In this document: piece after piece, positions 24,986 through 33,508 of the stretch
Layout: every line of letters begins with the position of its first letter
Numbering within the stretch: position 1 is the first letter of the stretch
Source of the DNA: JBQSUQ01 sp052384575
GTDB lineage: Bacteria; Pseudomonadota; Gammaproteobacteria; Enterobacterales; Pasteurellaceae
DNA: 64,000 nucleotides
Strand: one strand, 5' to 3'
Assembly (NCBI GenBank): GCA_052384575.1
Contig: JBQSUQ010000011.1
Notes under the pieces: model-generated
Told to the model about the DNA's origin: nothing
The model's database searches: none
The model's input: the letters and a program-made list of their open reading frames with translations, nothing else
Made by a program: the position numbers and the translations under genes

Positions 24986-25481
24986 ATTAAAAAATAAATT
25001 CAACTACGCATCTGTCATGCAAGTCCCACGAATCGAAAAGATTACCCTGAATATGGGTGTGGGTGAAGCATTGACCGACAAGAAATTGCTAGATAATGCA
25101 GTAGCAGATTTAGCAGCGATCAGCGGTCAAAAACCTTTAATTACAAAAGCACGCAAATCTGTTGCAGGCTTTAAAATCCGTCAGGGATATCCAATCGGTT
25201 GTAAAGTAACACTACGTGGCGAACGTATGTGGGAGTTCTTAGAACGTTTAATTACAATTGCTGTTCCACGTATTCGTGACTTCCGCGGTTTAAGCGCGAA
25301 ATCATTTGATGGTCGTGGTAACTACAGCATGGGTGTGCGTGAGCAAATCATCTTCCCTGAAATCGATTATGATAAAGTGGATCGTGTACGTGGTTTAGAT
25401 ATTACTATCACTACCACAGCGAAAAATGATGAAGAAGGTCAAGCACTACTCGCTGCCTTTAATTTCCCATTCCGTAAGTAA
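24942..25481 (+). CDS. rplE: 50S ribosomal protein L5
   Basis: Binds 5S rRNA and touches S13 across the subunit interface. It has 179 residues, with KITLNMGVGEAL near residue 30 and the long P-site loop around KPLITKARKSVAGFKIRQGYP. Its start overlaps the S8 regulatory site, so its translation sets expression of the distal spc genes. Confidence 0.98.
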   Translation: MAKLHDYYRDQVVNELKNKFNYASVMQVPRIEKITLNMGVGEALTDKKLLDNAVADLAAISGQKPLITKARKSVAGFKIRQGYPIGCKVTLRGERMWEFLERLITIAVPRIRDFRGLSAKSFDGRGNYSMGVREQIIFPEIDYDKVDRVRGLDITITTTAKNDEEGQALLAAFNFPFRK

Positions 25482-25493
25482 GGCAGGTTATAG

Positions 25494-25799
25494 ATGGCTA
25501 AACAATCAATGAAAGCACGCGATGTAAAACGCGTTAAATTGGCTGAAAAATTCTATGCTAAACGTGTAGAGTTGAAAAAAATCATTTCTGACGTAAATGC
25601 TTCTGCGGAAGATCGTTGGAGTGCGGTATTAAAATTACAAACTTTACCGCGTGATTCAAGCCCAAGCCGCCAACGTAACCGTTGCCGCCAAACTGGTCGT
25701 CCTCATGGAGTTCTTCGTAAGTTTGGTTTAAGCCGTATTAAGGTACGTGAAGCTGCAATGCGTGGCGAAATCCCAGGCCTTAAAAAAGCAAGTTGGTAA
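25494..25799 (+). CDS. rpsN: 30S ribosomal protein S14, zinc-free form
   Basis: Head protein next to S3 and S10. At 101 residues and without the CxxC pairs of the short form, it is the zinc-independent type (PRDSSPSRQRNRCRQTGRP, EIPGLKKASW at the end). It lies 12 bp after rplE. Confidence 0.98.
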   Translation: MAKQSMKARDVKRVKLAEKFYAKRVELKKIISDVNASAEDRWSAVLKLQTLPRDSSPSRQRNRCRQTGRPHGVLRKFGLSRIKVREAAMRGEIPGLKKASW

Positions 25800-25836
25800 T
25801 TTACCACTTTAATTTGGAATCGGAGAATAAAGCACA

Positions 25837-26229
25837 ATGAGTATGCAAGATCCTATCGCAGATATGTTGACCCGTATTCGTAACGGTCAAGCTGCGAATA
25901 AAGTTGCGATCAGTATGCCTTCATCCAAGCTAAAAGTGGCAATTGCCAATGTATTAGCTGAAGAAGGTTATGTTGAAAGCGTTAAAGTTTTAGATGGTGT
26001 TAAACCAGAATTGGAAATTACTTTAAAATATTTCCAAGGTAAACCAGTTGTAGAAAGTATTCAACGTGTGAGCCGCCCAGGTTTACGTATTTATAAACGT
26101 AAAGATGAATTACCAAAAGTAATGGGTGGTTTAGGTGTTGCTGTTGTTTCTACATCTAAAGGTGTGATGACTGACCGTAAAGCTCGTCAAGAGGGCTTAG
26201 GCGGTGAAATCATCTGTTATGTAGCTTAA
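25837..26229 (+). CDS. rpsH: 30S ribosomal protein S8, spc-operon autoregulator
   Basis: Primary binder of the 16S central domain; free S8 represses the operon at rplE. The 130-residue protein begins MSMQDPIADMLTRIRNGQAA and ends with the RNA-contacting STSKGVMTDRKARQEGLGGE segment. Confidence 0.98.
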   Translation: MSMQDPIADMLTRIRNGQAANKVAISMPSSKLKVAIANVLAEEGYVESVKVLDGVKPELEITLKYFQGKPVVESIQRVSRPGLRIYKRKDELPKVMGGLGVAVVSTSKGVMTDRKARQEGLGGEIICYVA

Positions 26230-26244
26230 TAGAGAGGTAGGAAA

Positions 26245-26778
26245 ATGTCTCGTGTTGCAAAAGCACCTGTTAATATTCCTGCCGGTGTCGAGGTTAAACT
26301 TGACGGTCAGTTATTAACAGTTAAAGGTAAGAATGGTGAGTTATCTCGTACCATTCATAACGCAGTTGAAGTTAAACAAGATAATGGTGCATTAACTTTT
26401 GCTCCTCGTGAAGGTATTGTAGGTGCAGATGCACAAGCAGGTACTGCACGTGCATTAGTAAATGCAATGGTTATCGGTGTTACTGAAGGCTTCACAAAGA
26501 AATTACAACTAGTCGGTGTTGGTTATCGTGCCCAAATGAAAGGTAACACAGTTGCTTTAAGTTTAGGTTTCTCTCACCCGATTGAACATGTATTGCCTGC
26601 AGGCGTAACTGGCGAATGCCCTTCTCAAACAGAAATTGTTCTGAAAAGTGCAGATAAACAGTTAATCGGTCAAGTAGCAGCAGACATTCGTGCATATCGT
26701 CGTCCAGAGCCTTATAAAGGTAAAGGTGTTCGTTATGCAGATGAAGTTGTACGCACTAAAGAAGCGAAGAAAAAATAA
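26245..26778 (+). CDS. rplF: 50S ribosomal protein L6
   Basis: Lies near the GTPase centre and sarcin-ricin loop. It has 177 residues in two similar domains, with SLGFSHPIEHVLPAGV mid-protein and the C-terminal RAYRRPEPYKGKGVRYADE signature. Confidence 0.98.
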   Translation: MSRVAKAPVNIPAGVEVKLDGQLLTVKGKNGELSRTIHNAVEVKQDNGALTFAPREGIVGADAQAGTARALVNAMVIGVTEGFTKKLQLVGVGYRAQMKGNTVALSLGFSHPIEHVLPAGVTGECPSQTEIVLKSADKQLIGQVAADIRAYRRPEPYKGKGVRYADEVVRTKEAKKK

Positions 26779-26791
26779 TTAAGGTAACACT

Positions 26792-27145
26792 ATGGATAAG
26801 AAATCAGCTCGTATCCGTCGTGCAGCTCGTGCTCGTCATATGATGAGAGAGCAGGGTGTAACTCGTTTAGTAGTTCACCGCACTCCGCGTCATATTTACG
26901 CACAAGTGATTGCACCGAACGGTTCAGAAGTGCTTGCCGCTGCTTCTACAGTAGAAAAAGCAATTAGTGAGCAAGTTAAGTACACCGGAAATAAAGATGC
27001 TGCTGCAGTAGTAGGTAAAGTTGTTGCTGAGCGTGCATTAGCGAAAGGCGTTAAAGACGTAGCTTTCGATCGTTCTGGTTTTAAATATCATGGTCGTGTC
27101 CAATCTTTAGCGGACGCTGCTCGTGAAGCTGGTCTACAGTTCTAA
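26792..27145 (+). CDS. rplR: 50S ribosomal protein L18
   Basis: 5S rRNA-binding protein, delivered to the ribosome with L5. It has 117 residues, with an Arg-rich N-terminus and the RLVVHRTPRHIYAQVI and FDRSGFKYHGRVQSLADAAR segments. Confidence 0.98.
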   Translation: MDKKSARIRRAARARHMMREQGVTRLVVHRTPRHIYAQVIAPNGSEVLAAASTVEKAISEQVKYTGNKDAAAVVGKVVAERALAKGVKDVAFDRSGFKYHGRVQSLADAAREAGLQF

Positions 27146-27159
27146 TAGAGGAAATTGAG

Positions 27160-27660
27160 ATGTCAAACATCGAGAAACAAGCTGGTGAACTGCAAGAGAA
27201 GCTAATCGCGGTAAACCGTGTATCAAAAACTGTAAAAGGTGGTCGTATTATGAGTTTCACTGCATTAACTGTAGTGGGCGATGGTAACGGTCGCGTTGGT
27301 TTTGGTTATGGTAAAGCTCGCGAGGTTCCGGCAGCAATCCAAAAAGCAATGGAAAAAGCACGTCGTAATATGATTAACGTAGCTTTAAATGAAGGTACAT
27401 TACAACACCCAGTTAAAGGTACTCATACTGGTTCTCGCGTATTTATGCAACCAGCTAGCGAAGGTACAGGTATCATCGCAGGCGGTGCAATGCGTGCAGT
27501 ATTAGAAGTTGCAGGTGTTCGTAACGTTCTTTCTAAAGCGTACGGTTCAACAAACCCAATTAACGTTGTTCGTGCAACTATTGATGCATTAGCAAATATG
27601 AAATCGCCAGAAATGGTTGCTGCTAAACGTGGCAAAACTGTTGATGAAATTTTGGGGTAA
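27160..27660 (+). CDS. rpsE: 30S ribosomal protein S5
   Basis: Decoding-fidelity protein at the mRNA entry. It has 166 residues; the loop VNRVSKTVKGGRIMSFTALT, where spectinomycin-resistance changes occur, looks standard. Its stop abuts the rpmD leader. Confidence 0.98.
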   Translation: MSNIEKQAGELQEKLIAVNRVSKTVKGGRIMSFTALTVVGDGNGRVGFGYGKAREVPAAIQKAMEKARRNMINVALNEGTLQHPVKGTHTGSRVFMQPASEGTGIIAGGAMRAVLEVAGVRNVLSKAYGSTNPINVVRATIDALANMKSPEMVAAKRGKTVDEILG

Positions 27661-27666
27661 TTGATC

Positions 27667-27846
27667 ATGGCTAAAACTATTAAAGTAACACAAGTTCGTA
27701 GCTCAATTGCTCGTTTACCGAAGCATAAAGCTACTTTACGTGGTCTAGGTCTTCGCCGTATGCATCATACCGTTGAGTTAATCGATACTCCAGCAGTGCG
27801 CGGTATGATTAACCAAGTTTCATACATGGTTAAAGTGGAGGAGTAA
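27667..27846 (+). CDS. rpmD: 50S ribosomal protein L30
   Basis: A 59-residue protein (MAKTIKVTQVRSSIARLPKH at the start). I use the ATG at 27667; an in-frame TTG at 27661 directly after the rpsE stop would add two residues but is unlike the family start. It has a short-form domain typical of bacteria. Confidence 0.96.
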   Translation: MAKTIKVTQVRSSIARLPKHKATLRGLGLRRMHHTVELIDTPAVRGMINQVSYMVKVEE

Positions 27847-27850
27847 GAGA

Positions 27851-28285
27851 ATGCGTTTAAATACTCTATCTCCGGCTGAAGGTGCAAAACACAGTGCTAA
27901 GCGCCTAGGTCGTGGTATTGGTTCAGGTTTAGGCAAAACTGGTGGTCGTGGTCATAAAGGTCAAAAATCTCGTACTGGTGGCGGTGTTCGTCGTGGTTTC
28001 GAGGGTGGTCAAATGCCTTTATACCGTCGTTTACCAAAATTTGGTTTTACGTCAATGAAAGCTGCAGTAACAGCAGAAATTCGTTTAACTGATTTAGCTA
28101 AAGTTGAAGGTAATGTTGTCACTTTAGATACATTAAAAGCAGCGAACGTTATTACTAAAGAAATTCAATTTGCTAAAGTTATTTTAGCTGGCGAAGTGAA
28201 ATCAGCAGTAACAGTTCGTGGTTTACGTGTAACTAAAGGTGCTAAAGCAGCGATTGAAGCTGCTGGTGGCTCAATTGAGGAATAA
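27851..28285 (+). CDS. rplO: 50S ribosomal protein L15
   Basis: Late-assembly 23S-binding protein. The 144-residue chain begins MRLNTLSPAEGAKHSAKRLG and has the Gly/Lys/Arg-rich extension GRGHKGQKSRTGGGVRRGFEGG that threads into rRNA. Confidence 0.98.
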   Translation: MRLNTLSPAEGAKHSAKRLGRGIGSGLGKTGGRGHKGQKSRTGGGVRRGFEGGQMPLYRRLPKFGFTSMKAAVTAEIRLTDLAKVEGNVVTLDTLKAANVITKEIQFAKVILAGEVKSAVTVRGLRVTKGAKAAIEAAGGSIEE

Positions 28286-28292
28286 TTAACAA

Positions 28293-29618
28293 ATGGCTAA
28301 GCAACCAGGTTATCAAGCAAGAAGCACACAAAACGGTAAAGGTGAACTTAAAAGTAGATTACTTTTTGTATTAGGTGCACTCATCGTTTTTCGTATTGGT
28401 TCTTTCATTCCGGTTCCTGGTATTGATGCAGCCGTATTAGCTCAATTAATGGATCAACAAAAAGGCACCATCATTGAAATGTTTAATATGTTCTCTGGTG
28501 GTGCATTAAGTCGTGCGTCAATTTTTGCTTTAGGTATTATGCCTTATATTTCGGCATCTATTATCATTCAATTATTGACAACGGTTTATCCTGCTTTAAA
28601 TGAATTAAAGAAAGAAGGGGAAGCTGGTCGTCGTAAAATTAGCAAGTACACGCGTTATTCCACGCTAGGTCTTGCAACATTACAAGCGATCGGTATTTCT
28701 ACAAGTTTGCCAAATATGTTGCCAGGTCTTGTTCCAAATATTGGATTTGGCTTTTATTTCACCGCAGTTGTAAGCCTTGTTACAGGTACAATGTTCTTAA
28801 TGTGGTTAGGAGAACAAATTACAGAGCGTGGAATTGGTAATGGTATTTCATTAATTATTTTCGCAGGTATTGTGGCAGGTCTTCCTGCTGCGATTGGTTC
28901 GACTATTGAGCAGGCTCGTCAAGGGCAAATGCATCTGTTAGTTCTCTTATTGATCGCCGTAGTTGTTTTTGCAGTAACTTATTTTGTTGTTTTCGTTGAA
29001 AGAGGACAGCGTCAAGTTAAAGTTGAATATGCTAAGCGTCAGCAAGGTCGCCAAATTTTAGGTGGGGGTACATCTCATTTGCCATTAAAAGTAAATATGG
29101 CAGGCGTTATCCCAGCAATTTTTGCTTCAAGTATTATTTTATTCCCAGCAACAATTGCATCTTGGTTTGGTGAAGGGTCAAGTCTTGAGTGGTTAACGAA
29201 TTTATCGTTGATGTTACAACCTGGACAGCCAATTTACTTGATTGTTTATGCTGCAGCTATTATGTTCTTTAGCTTCTTTTATGCTGCGATGCAATTTAAT
29301 CCTCGTGATACAGCCGATAATTTGAAAAAATCTGGAGCATTCATACCCGGAATTAGACCAGGTGAACAAACATCACGTTATATTGATAAAATTATGACCC
29401 GTTTAACATTAATTGGTGGTCTATATATTACGTTTGTTTGTTTAGTTCCTTACATTATGACATCAGCTTGGAATGTACAATTCTATTTTGGCGGTACATC
29501 CTTGTTAATCGTTGTAGTGGTAATTATGGATTTCATCGCTCAGATTCAGAGTCATTTAATGTCTACTAAATATGAATCTGCGTTGAAAAAAGCAAACCTT
29601 AGAGGTTTTGGACAATAA
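28293..29618 (+). CDS. secY: Sec translocon channel subunit SecY
   Basis: Ten-helix inner-membrane channel through which SecA and the ribosome send proteins. It has 441 residues. Features are the plug region IDAAVLAQLMDQQKGTIIEMFNMFSGGAL, the helix 2-3 segment FALGIMPYISASIIIQLLT, and the cytosolic loop YFVVFVERGQRQVKVEYAKR used by SecA and ribosomes. Location between rplO and rpmJ is the conserved one. Ribosome site is weak, consistent with coupling to rplO 7 bp upstream. Confidence 0.98.
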   Translation: MAKQPGYQARSTQNGKGELKSRLLFVLGALIVFRIGSFIPVPGIDAAVLAQLMDQQKGTIIEMFNMFSGGALSRASIFALGIMPYISASIIIQLLTTVYPALNELKKEGEAGRRKISKYTRYSTLGLATLQAIGISTSLPNMLPGLVPNIGFGFYFTAVVSLVTGTMFLMWLGEQITERGIGNGISLIIFAGIVAGLPAAIGSTIEQARQGQMHLLVLLLIAVVVFAVTYFVVFVERGQRQVKVEYAKRQQGRQILGGGTSHLPLKVNMAGVIPAIFASSIILFPATIASWFGEGSSLEWLTNLSLMLQPGQPIYLIVYAAAIMFFSFFYAAMQFNPRDTADNLKKSGAFIPGIRPGEQTSRYIDKIMTRLTLIGGLYITFVCLVPYIMTSAWNVQFYFGGTSLLIVVVVIMDFIAQIQSHLMSTKYESALKKANLRGFGQ

Positions 29619-29649
29619 TATTGTCTATTTAAAGTAAAAGGGATAAGCA

Positions 29650-29763
29650 ATGAAAGTTCGTGCTTCCGTAAAGAAAATTTGTCGTAACTGTAAAATTGTT
29701 AAACGTGAAGGTGTTGTTCGTGTATTATGTAGCGACCCTAAACATAAACAACGTCAAGGTTAA
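29650..29763 (+). CDS. rpmJ: 50S ribosomal protein L36, zinc-binding form
   Basis: A 37-codon gene between secY and the alpha leader. It keeps the zinc ribbon Cys11, Cys14, Cys27 and His32 in [10 protein letters not shown] and [11 protein letters not shown]36 stabilises helices of 23S rRNA late in assembly. AAGGGATAAGC precedes the ATG. Confidence 0.96.
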
Positions 29764-29791
29764 TTGATAATTTTTCTTGCAAAGAACCAGT

Positions 29792-29810
29792 TGAGCAGTT
29801 ATACTGCTCA
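29792..29810 (+). promoter_or_regulatory. Stem-loop downstream of rpmJ
   Basis: TGAGCAG (29792-29798), loop TTATA, CTGCTCA (29804-29810) is a perfect 7-bp stem without a T run. It separates the spc part from the alpha operon leader, possibly as a processing or partial termination site. Confidence 0.6.
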
Positions 29811-29823
29811 GCTCATTTATGTC

Positions 29824-29930
29824 CTTGGCACTTTGTTTGAGTATCCTGAAAACGGGCTTTTCAAGATCAAGGTGTCAAATTAGTTAAAAAATAGGAGTGC
29901 ATAGTGGCCCGTATTGCAGGCATTAACATT
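29824..29930 (+). promoter_or_regulatory. Alpha operon ribosome-binding-site pseudoknot (S4 target)
   Basis: The leader reads TTTGAGTATCCTGAAAACGG (29835-29854), then GGCTTTTCA (29854-29862), and AGGAGTGCATAGTGG around the GTG start of rpsM. This matches, as I recall it, the E. coli alpha-operon pseudoknot bound by S4 (Rfam Alpha_RBS). S4 traps the ribosome in an inactive complex. Conservation continues into the first rpsM codons. Confidence 0.88.
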
Positions 29931-30260
29931 CCTGATCATAAACACACTGTAATCGCTTTAACAGCAATTTACGGTATCGGTAAAACCAGAGCACAAGAAA
30001 TCTGTGCAGCAACAGGTATTGCCGAAAGCGTTAAGATCAGCGAATTGTCTGAAGAGCAGATTGATAAACTGCGTGACGAAGTTGGTAAATTTACCGTTGA
30101 AGGTGACTTACGTCGTGAAGTAACACTTAACATCAAACGTCTATTAGACTTAGGTTGTTATCGTGGTTTACGCCATCGTCGTAGCTTACCGGTACGTGGT
30201 CAACGTACTAAAACTAACGCGCGTACCCGTAAGGGTCCACGTAAGCCGATCAAAAAATAA
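29904..30260 (+). CDS. rpsM: 30S ribosomal protein S13
   Basis: Head protein bridging to L5. It has 118 residues and starts with GTG at 29904, which is part of the S4-binding pseudoknot, as in E. coli. It begins ARIAGINIPDHKHTVIALT, and the basic tail RTKTNARTRKGPRKPIKK contacts P-site tRNA. Confidence 0.98.
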   Translation: MARIAGINIPDHKHTVIALTAIYGIGKTRAQEICAATGIAESVKISELSEEQIDKLRDEVGKFTVEGDLRREVTLNIKRLLDLGCYRGLRHRRSLPVRGQRTKTNARTRKGPRKPIKK

Positions 30261-30277
30261 TCGGAGTAAGGTAAAAA

Positions 30278-30667
30278 ATGGCTAAAACACCAGTTCGTAC
30301 ACGTAAACGTGTAAAAAAACAAGTTGTAGATGGCGTAGCGCATATTCACGCATCTTTCAATAATACAATCGTGACTATTACTGACCGTCAAGGTAACGCT
30401 CTAGCATGGGCTACTGCTGGTGGTTCAGGTTTCCGTGGTTCTCGTAAATCAACTCCGTTTGCTGCACAAGTTGCTGCAGAACGTTGTGCTGAAATCGTAA
30501 AAGAATTCGGCTTAAAGAACTTGGAAGTTATGGTTAAAGGACCGGGTCCTGGTCGTGAATCAACAATTCGTGCATTAAATGCAGCGGGTTTCCGTATCAC
30601 GAACATTACTGATGTGACTCCGATTCCACATAACGGTTGTCGTCCACCGAAAAAACGTCGTGTTTAA
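30278..30667 (+). CDS. rpsK: 30S ribosomal protein S11
   Basis: Platform protein near the E-site mRNA path. It has 129 residues; ASFNNTIVTITDRQGNALAW and the C-terminal DVTPIPHNGCRPPKKRRV are standard. Confidence 0.98.
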   Translation: MAKTPVRTRKRVKKQVVDGVAHIHASFNNTIVTITDRQGNALAWATAGGSGFRGSRKSTPFAAQVAAERCAEIVKEFGLKNLEVMVKGPGPGRESTIRALNAAGFRITNITDVTPIPHNGCRPPKKRRV

Positions 30668-30696
30668 TCTGACGTTAGGATAATTGGAGAAAGAAA

Positions 30697-31317
30697 ATGG
30701 CAAGATATTTGGGTCCAAAACTCAAGCTAAGCCGTCGTGAAGGCACTGACTTATTCCTTAAGTCAGGTGTGCGTGCTATCGATTCTAAATGTAAAATTGA
30801 TACAGCACCTGGTCAACACGGTGCTCGCAAACCACGTTTATCTGACTATGGTAGTCAGTTACGTGAAAAACAAAAAGTTCGCCGTATCTACGGTATCTTA
30901 GAACGTCAATTCCGTAATTATTATAAAGAAGCGAACCGCTTGAAAGGTAACACTGGTGAAAATTTATTAGTGTTATTAGAAGGTCGCTTGGATAACGTTG
31001 TTTATCGTATGGGATTTGCTGCAACTCGTGCAGAAGCTCGCCAATTAGTGAGCCACAAGGCGATTGTTGTAAATGGTCGTGTTGTAAATATCCCATCTTT
31101 CCAAGTTTCTGTTGATGATGTGATTGCAGTGCGTGAAAAATCTAAAAAACAAGCTCGCATCAAAGCATCATTAGAATTAGCAGAGCAAAGAGAAAAACCA
31201 ACTTGGTTAGAAGTTGATGCTGCTAAAATGGAAGGTGTGTTCAAACGTGTTCCTGAACGTTCTGATTTATCAGCAGACATTAACGAACATCTGATCGTTG
31301 AGCTTTACTCTAAATAA
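30697..31317 (+). CDS. rpsD: 30S ribosomal protein S4, alpha-operon autoregulator
   Basis: Nucleates 16S 5' domain assembly, acts in mRNA unwinding and rRNA antitermination, and represses its operon at the rpsM leader. It has 206 residues with an S4 RNA-binding domain in RLDNVVYRMGFAATRAEARQ. GGAGAAAG precedes the ATG. Confidence 0.98.
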   Translation: MARYLGPKLKLSRREGTDLFLKSGVRAIDSKCKIDTAPGQHGARKPRLSDYGSQLREKQKVRRIYGILERQFRNYYKEANRLKGNTGENLLVLLEGRLDNVVYRMGFAATRAEARQLVSHKAIVVNGRVVNIPSFQVSVDDVIAVREKSKKQARIKASLELAEQREKPTWLEVDAAKMEGVFKRVPERSDLSADINEHLIVELYSK

Positions 31318-31349
31318 TAGTTAAAGCTTAGAAGCAAAGAGAGGATAAA

Positions 31350-32339
31350 ATGCAGGGTTCTGTTACAGAATTTTTAAAGCCACACTTAGTTGATATTGAG
31401 CAAATTAGCCCAACTCACGCTAAAGTGATCTTAGAACCGTTAGAGCGTGGTTTCGGTCATACTCTAGGTAATGCATTACGTCGAATTCTTCTATCTTCAA
31501 TGCCAGGTTGTGCTGTGACTGAAGTAGAAATCGAAGGCGTATTGCACGAGTATAGTAGTAAAGAAGGTGTTCAGGAAGACATTCTTGAAGTTCTTTTAAA
31601 CTTAAAAGGCCTAGCGGTTAAAGTTCAGAATAAAGATGATGTTTTTCTGACACTAAACAAATCTGGAATTGGCCCTGTTGTTGCTGCTGACATTACTCAT
31701 GATGGTGATGTTGAAATTGTAAATCCTGAGCATGTTATTTGTCACTTAACAGATGAAAACGCATCAATTAATATGCGTATTCGTGTTCAACGTGGTAGAG
31801 GTTATGTACCTGCTTCGGCTCGTGCACATGTTCAAGATGAAGATCGTCCGATTGGTCGTCTATTAGTAGATGCTTGTTATAGCCCTGTAGACCGTATTGC
31901 TTACAATGTTGAAGCAGCACGTGTTGAACAACGCACTGACTTAGATAAGTTAGTTATTGAGCTAGAAACAAATGGCACTATTGATCCGGAAGAAGCAATC
32001 CGTCGTGCAGCAACAATTTTAGCAGAGCAGCTTGATGCATTCGTTGATTTGCGAGATGTTCGTCAGCCTGAAGTCAAGGAAGAAAAACCGGAATTTGATC
32101 CGATTTTACTACGTCCTGTTGATGACTTAGAGTTGACAGTTCGTTCTGCTAACTGTTTGAAAGCAGAAACAATTCATTATATCGGTGATTTGGTTCAGCG
32201 TACTGAAGTTGAATTATTAAAAACACCTAATCTTGGTAAGAAATCACTTACTGAAATTAAGGATGTGTTAGCTTCACGCGGCCTATCATTAGGTATGCGC
32301 CTTGAAAATTGGCCTCCAGCAAGTATTGCTGAAGATTAA
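31350..32339 (+). CDS. rpoA: RNA polymerase alpha subunit
   Basis: Assembles the polymerase through its N-terminal domain (about 1-235, with RGFGHTLGNALRRILLSSMPG) and contacts UP elements and activators through its C-terminal domain (about 250-329). The C-terminal DNA-contact residues lie in RSANCLKAETIHYIGDLVQ and PNLGKKSLTEIKDVLASRGL. It has 329 residues, the same as E. coli. Confidence 0.98.
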   Translation: MQGSVTEFLKPHLVDIEQISPTHAKVILEPLERGFGHTLGNALRRILLSSMPGCAVTEVEIEGVLHEYSSKEGVQEDILEVLLNLKGLAVKVQNKDDVFLTLNKSGIGPVVAADITHDGDVEIVNPEHVICHLTDENASINMRIRVQRGRGYVPASARAHVQDEDRPIGRLLVDACYSPVDRIAYNVEAARVEQRTDLDKLVIELETNGTIDPEEAIRRAATILAEQLDAFVDLRDVRQPEVKEEKPEFDPILLRPVDDLELTVRSANCLKAETIHYIGDLVQRTEVELLKTPNLGKKSLTEIKDVLASRGLSLGMRLENWPPASIAED

Positions 32340-32379
32340 TAGGCCATTAGGTTAAGATTTTTCTGAGAAGGATAAGGTC

Positions 32380-32766
32380 ATGCGCCATCGTAAGAGTGGT
32401 CGTCAACTAAACCGTAATAGCAGCCATCGCCAAGCGATGTTCCGTAATATGGCAAGTTCTTTAGTTAATCACGAGATTATCAAAACAACTTTGCCTAAAG
32501 CTAAAGAATTACGTCGTGTAGTTGAACGGTTAATTACATTAGCAAAAGTTGATAGCGTTGCAAATCGCCGCTTAGCTTTCGCTCGTACACGCAACATTGA
32601 AACAGTTGCAAAATTATTTAATGAATTAGGTCCACGTTTTGCTAATCGTGCAGGTGGTTACACCCGTATTTTAAAATGTGGTTTCCGCGCAGGTGATAAT
32701 GCACCAATGGCATACATTGAGTTAGTTGATCGCCCTGAAGCAACAGAGGTTGCTGCAGCGGAATAA
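32380..32766 (+). CDS. rplQ: 50S ribosomal protein L17
   Basis: The last alpha-operon gene. It has 128 residues; RHRKSGRQLNRNSSHRQAM at the start and RFANRAGGYTRILKCGFRAGD are diagnostic. It is followed at once by a terminator. Confidence 0.98.
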   Translation: MRHRKSGRQLNRNSSHRQAMFRNMASSLVNHEIIKTTLPKAKELRRVVERLITLAKVDSVANRRLAFARTRNIETVAKLFNELGPRFANRAGGYTRILKCGFRAGDNAPMAYIELVDRPEATEVAAAE

Positions 32767-32781
32767 TTTAAGATCTAATAA

Positions 32782-32812
32782 AAAAGCTCGCTAATTTAGC
32801 GAGCTTTTCTTT
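32782..32812 (+). terminator. Intrinsic terminator of the alpha operon
   Basis: AAAAGCTCGCTAA (32782-32794), one central T, and TTAGCGAGCTTTT (32796-32808) form a near-perfect palindrome with a T tail. It lies 8 bp before the end of the converging phosphoesterase gene and could serve both sides. Confidence 0.92.
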
Positions 32813-32815
32813 TAT

Positions 32816-33505
32816 CTATAAATCCCTATCATCAATATTTTTTAATAAGTAATTACCTTGAATATCACATAGGCTACGGAACCCAACATTAATCGTTTGA
32901 TATGGGTTTTGTTTTTTTAAGGTAGCATAATCAAAGTTCTCATGGTGATGACCATGATAGAGCTGTCTTACTGACATTTTTTCTGCTAATTGATTAAGTA
33001 TCGTAAAACCAGATGGATGTGGTTTTGGGGCCTCATGGCAAATAAGAATATCTGCTTGCTGACAAGATAACTCCTCTATATCTGATGGGAAAATAGATGT
33101 TCTATGTCTTAATGGCAAGCCAGAACGCCACAATTTTTCTGGTGGACAATATTGGCAATAATGGATGGGATCGAAAAATAACGGTTTTTTCGGAGGCATC
33201 CAAATCTGTCCTCGGAAGACACCGCCTAGTCCTGCAATGCGTTTCCCTTCAATTTCTACCACTCGTCCATGTAAGTTTCTTTCTTTCCATTGAGTTCCCC
33301 AAATCGCATCAAATGCATGAGGCGTTTTACTATCATGGTTGCCATGTATAAACCAAATTTCACAATGTTTAGCTAGCTCTTCAAGAGGCGATGGATCTAC
33401 TAGCTGTAAGTCGCCTAGAATAATTAGGTTGACTTTATCTTCTCGTTCGATAAAGGGATATAAATGTGAGTAACTACCATGAGGATCGCCAGCAAATAAA
33501 ATCAT
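32816..33505 (-). CDS. Calcineurin-like metallophosphoesterase
   Basis: Di-metal phosphoesterase of unknown substrate. The 229-residue protein carries the motif set in order: GDPHG near residue 6 (GDxHx), GDLQ, GNHD in FIHGNHDSKTP, a histidine in LICHEAPKP, and GHHHE near residue 193. It starts 3 bp after the nadR stop, so it is co-transcribed with the NAD salvage regulator/enzyme. A role in nucleotide or pyridine nucleotide turnover is a guess from that context only. Confidence 0.85.
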   Translation of the reverse strand: MILFAGDPHGSYSHLYPFIEREDKVNLIILGDLQLVDPSPLEELAKHCEIWFIHGNHDSKTPHAFDAIWGTQWKERNLHGRVVEIEGKRIAGLGGVFRGQIWMPPKKPLFFDPIHYCQYCPPEKLWRSGLPLRHRTSIFPSDIEELSCQQADILICHEAPKPHPSGFTILNQLAEKMSVRQLYHGHHHENFDYATLKKQNPYQTINVGFRSLCDIQGNYLLKNIDDRDL

Positions 33506-33508
33506 TGA

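Noticed and set aside
29792..29810. Stem-loop after rpmJ as an intrinsic terminator
   Set aside because: No U run follows, and the alpha operon leader begins right after; processing or partial effect is more plausible.
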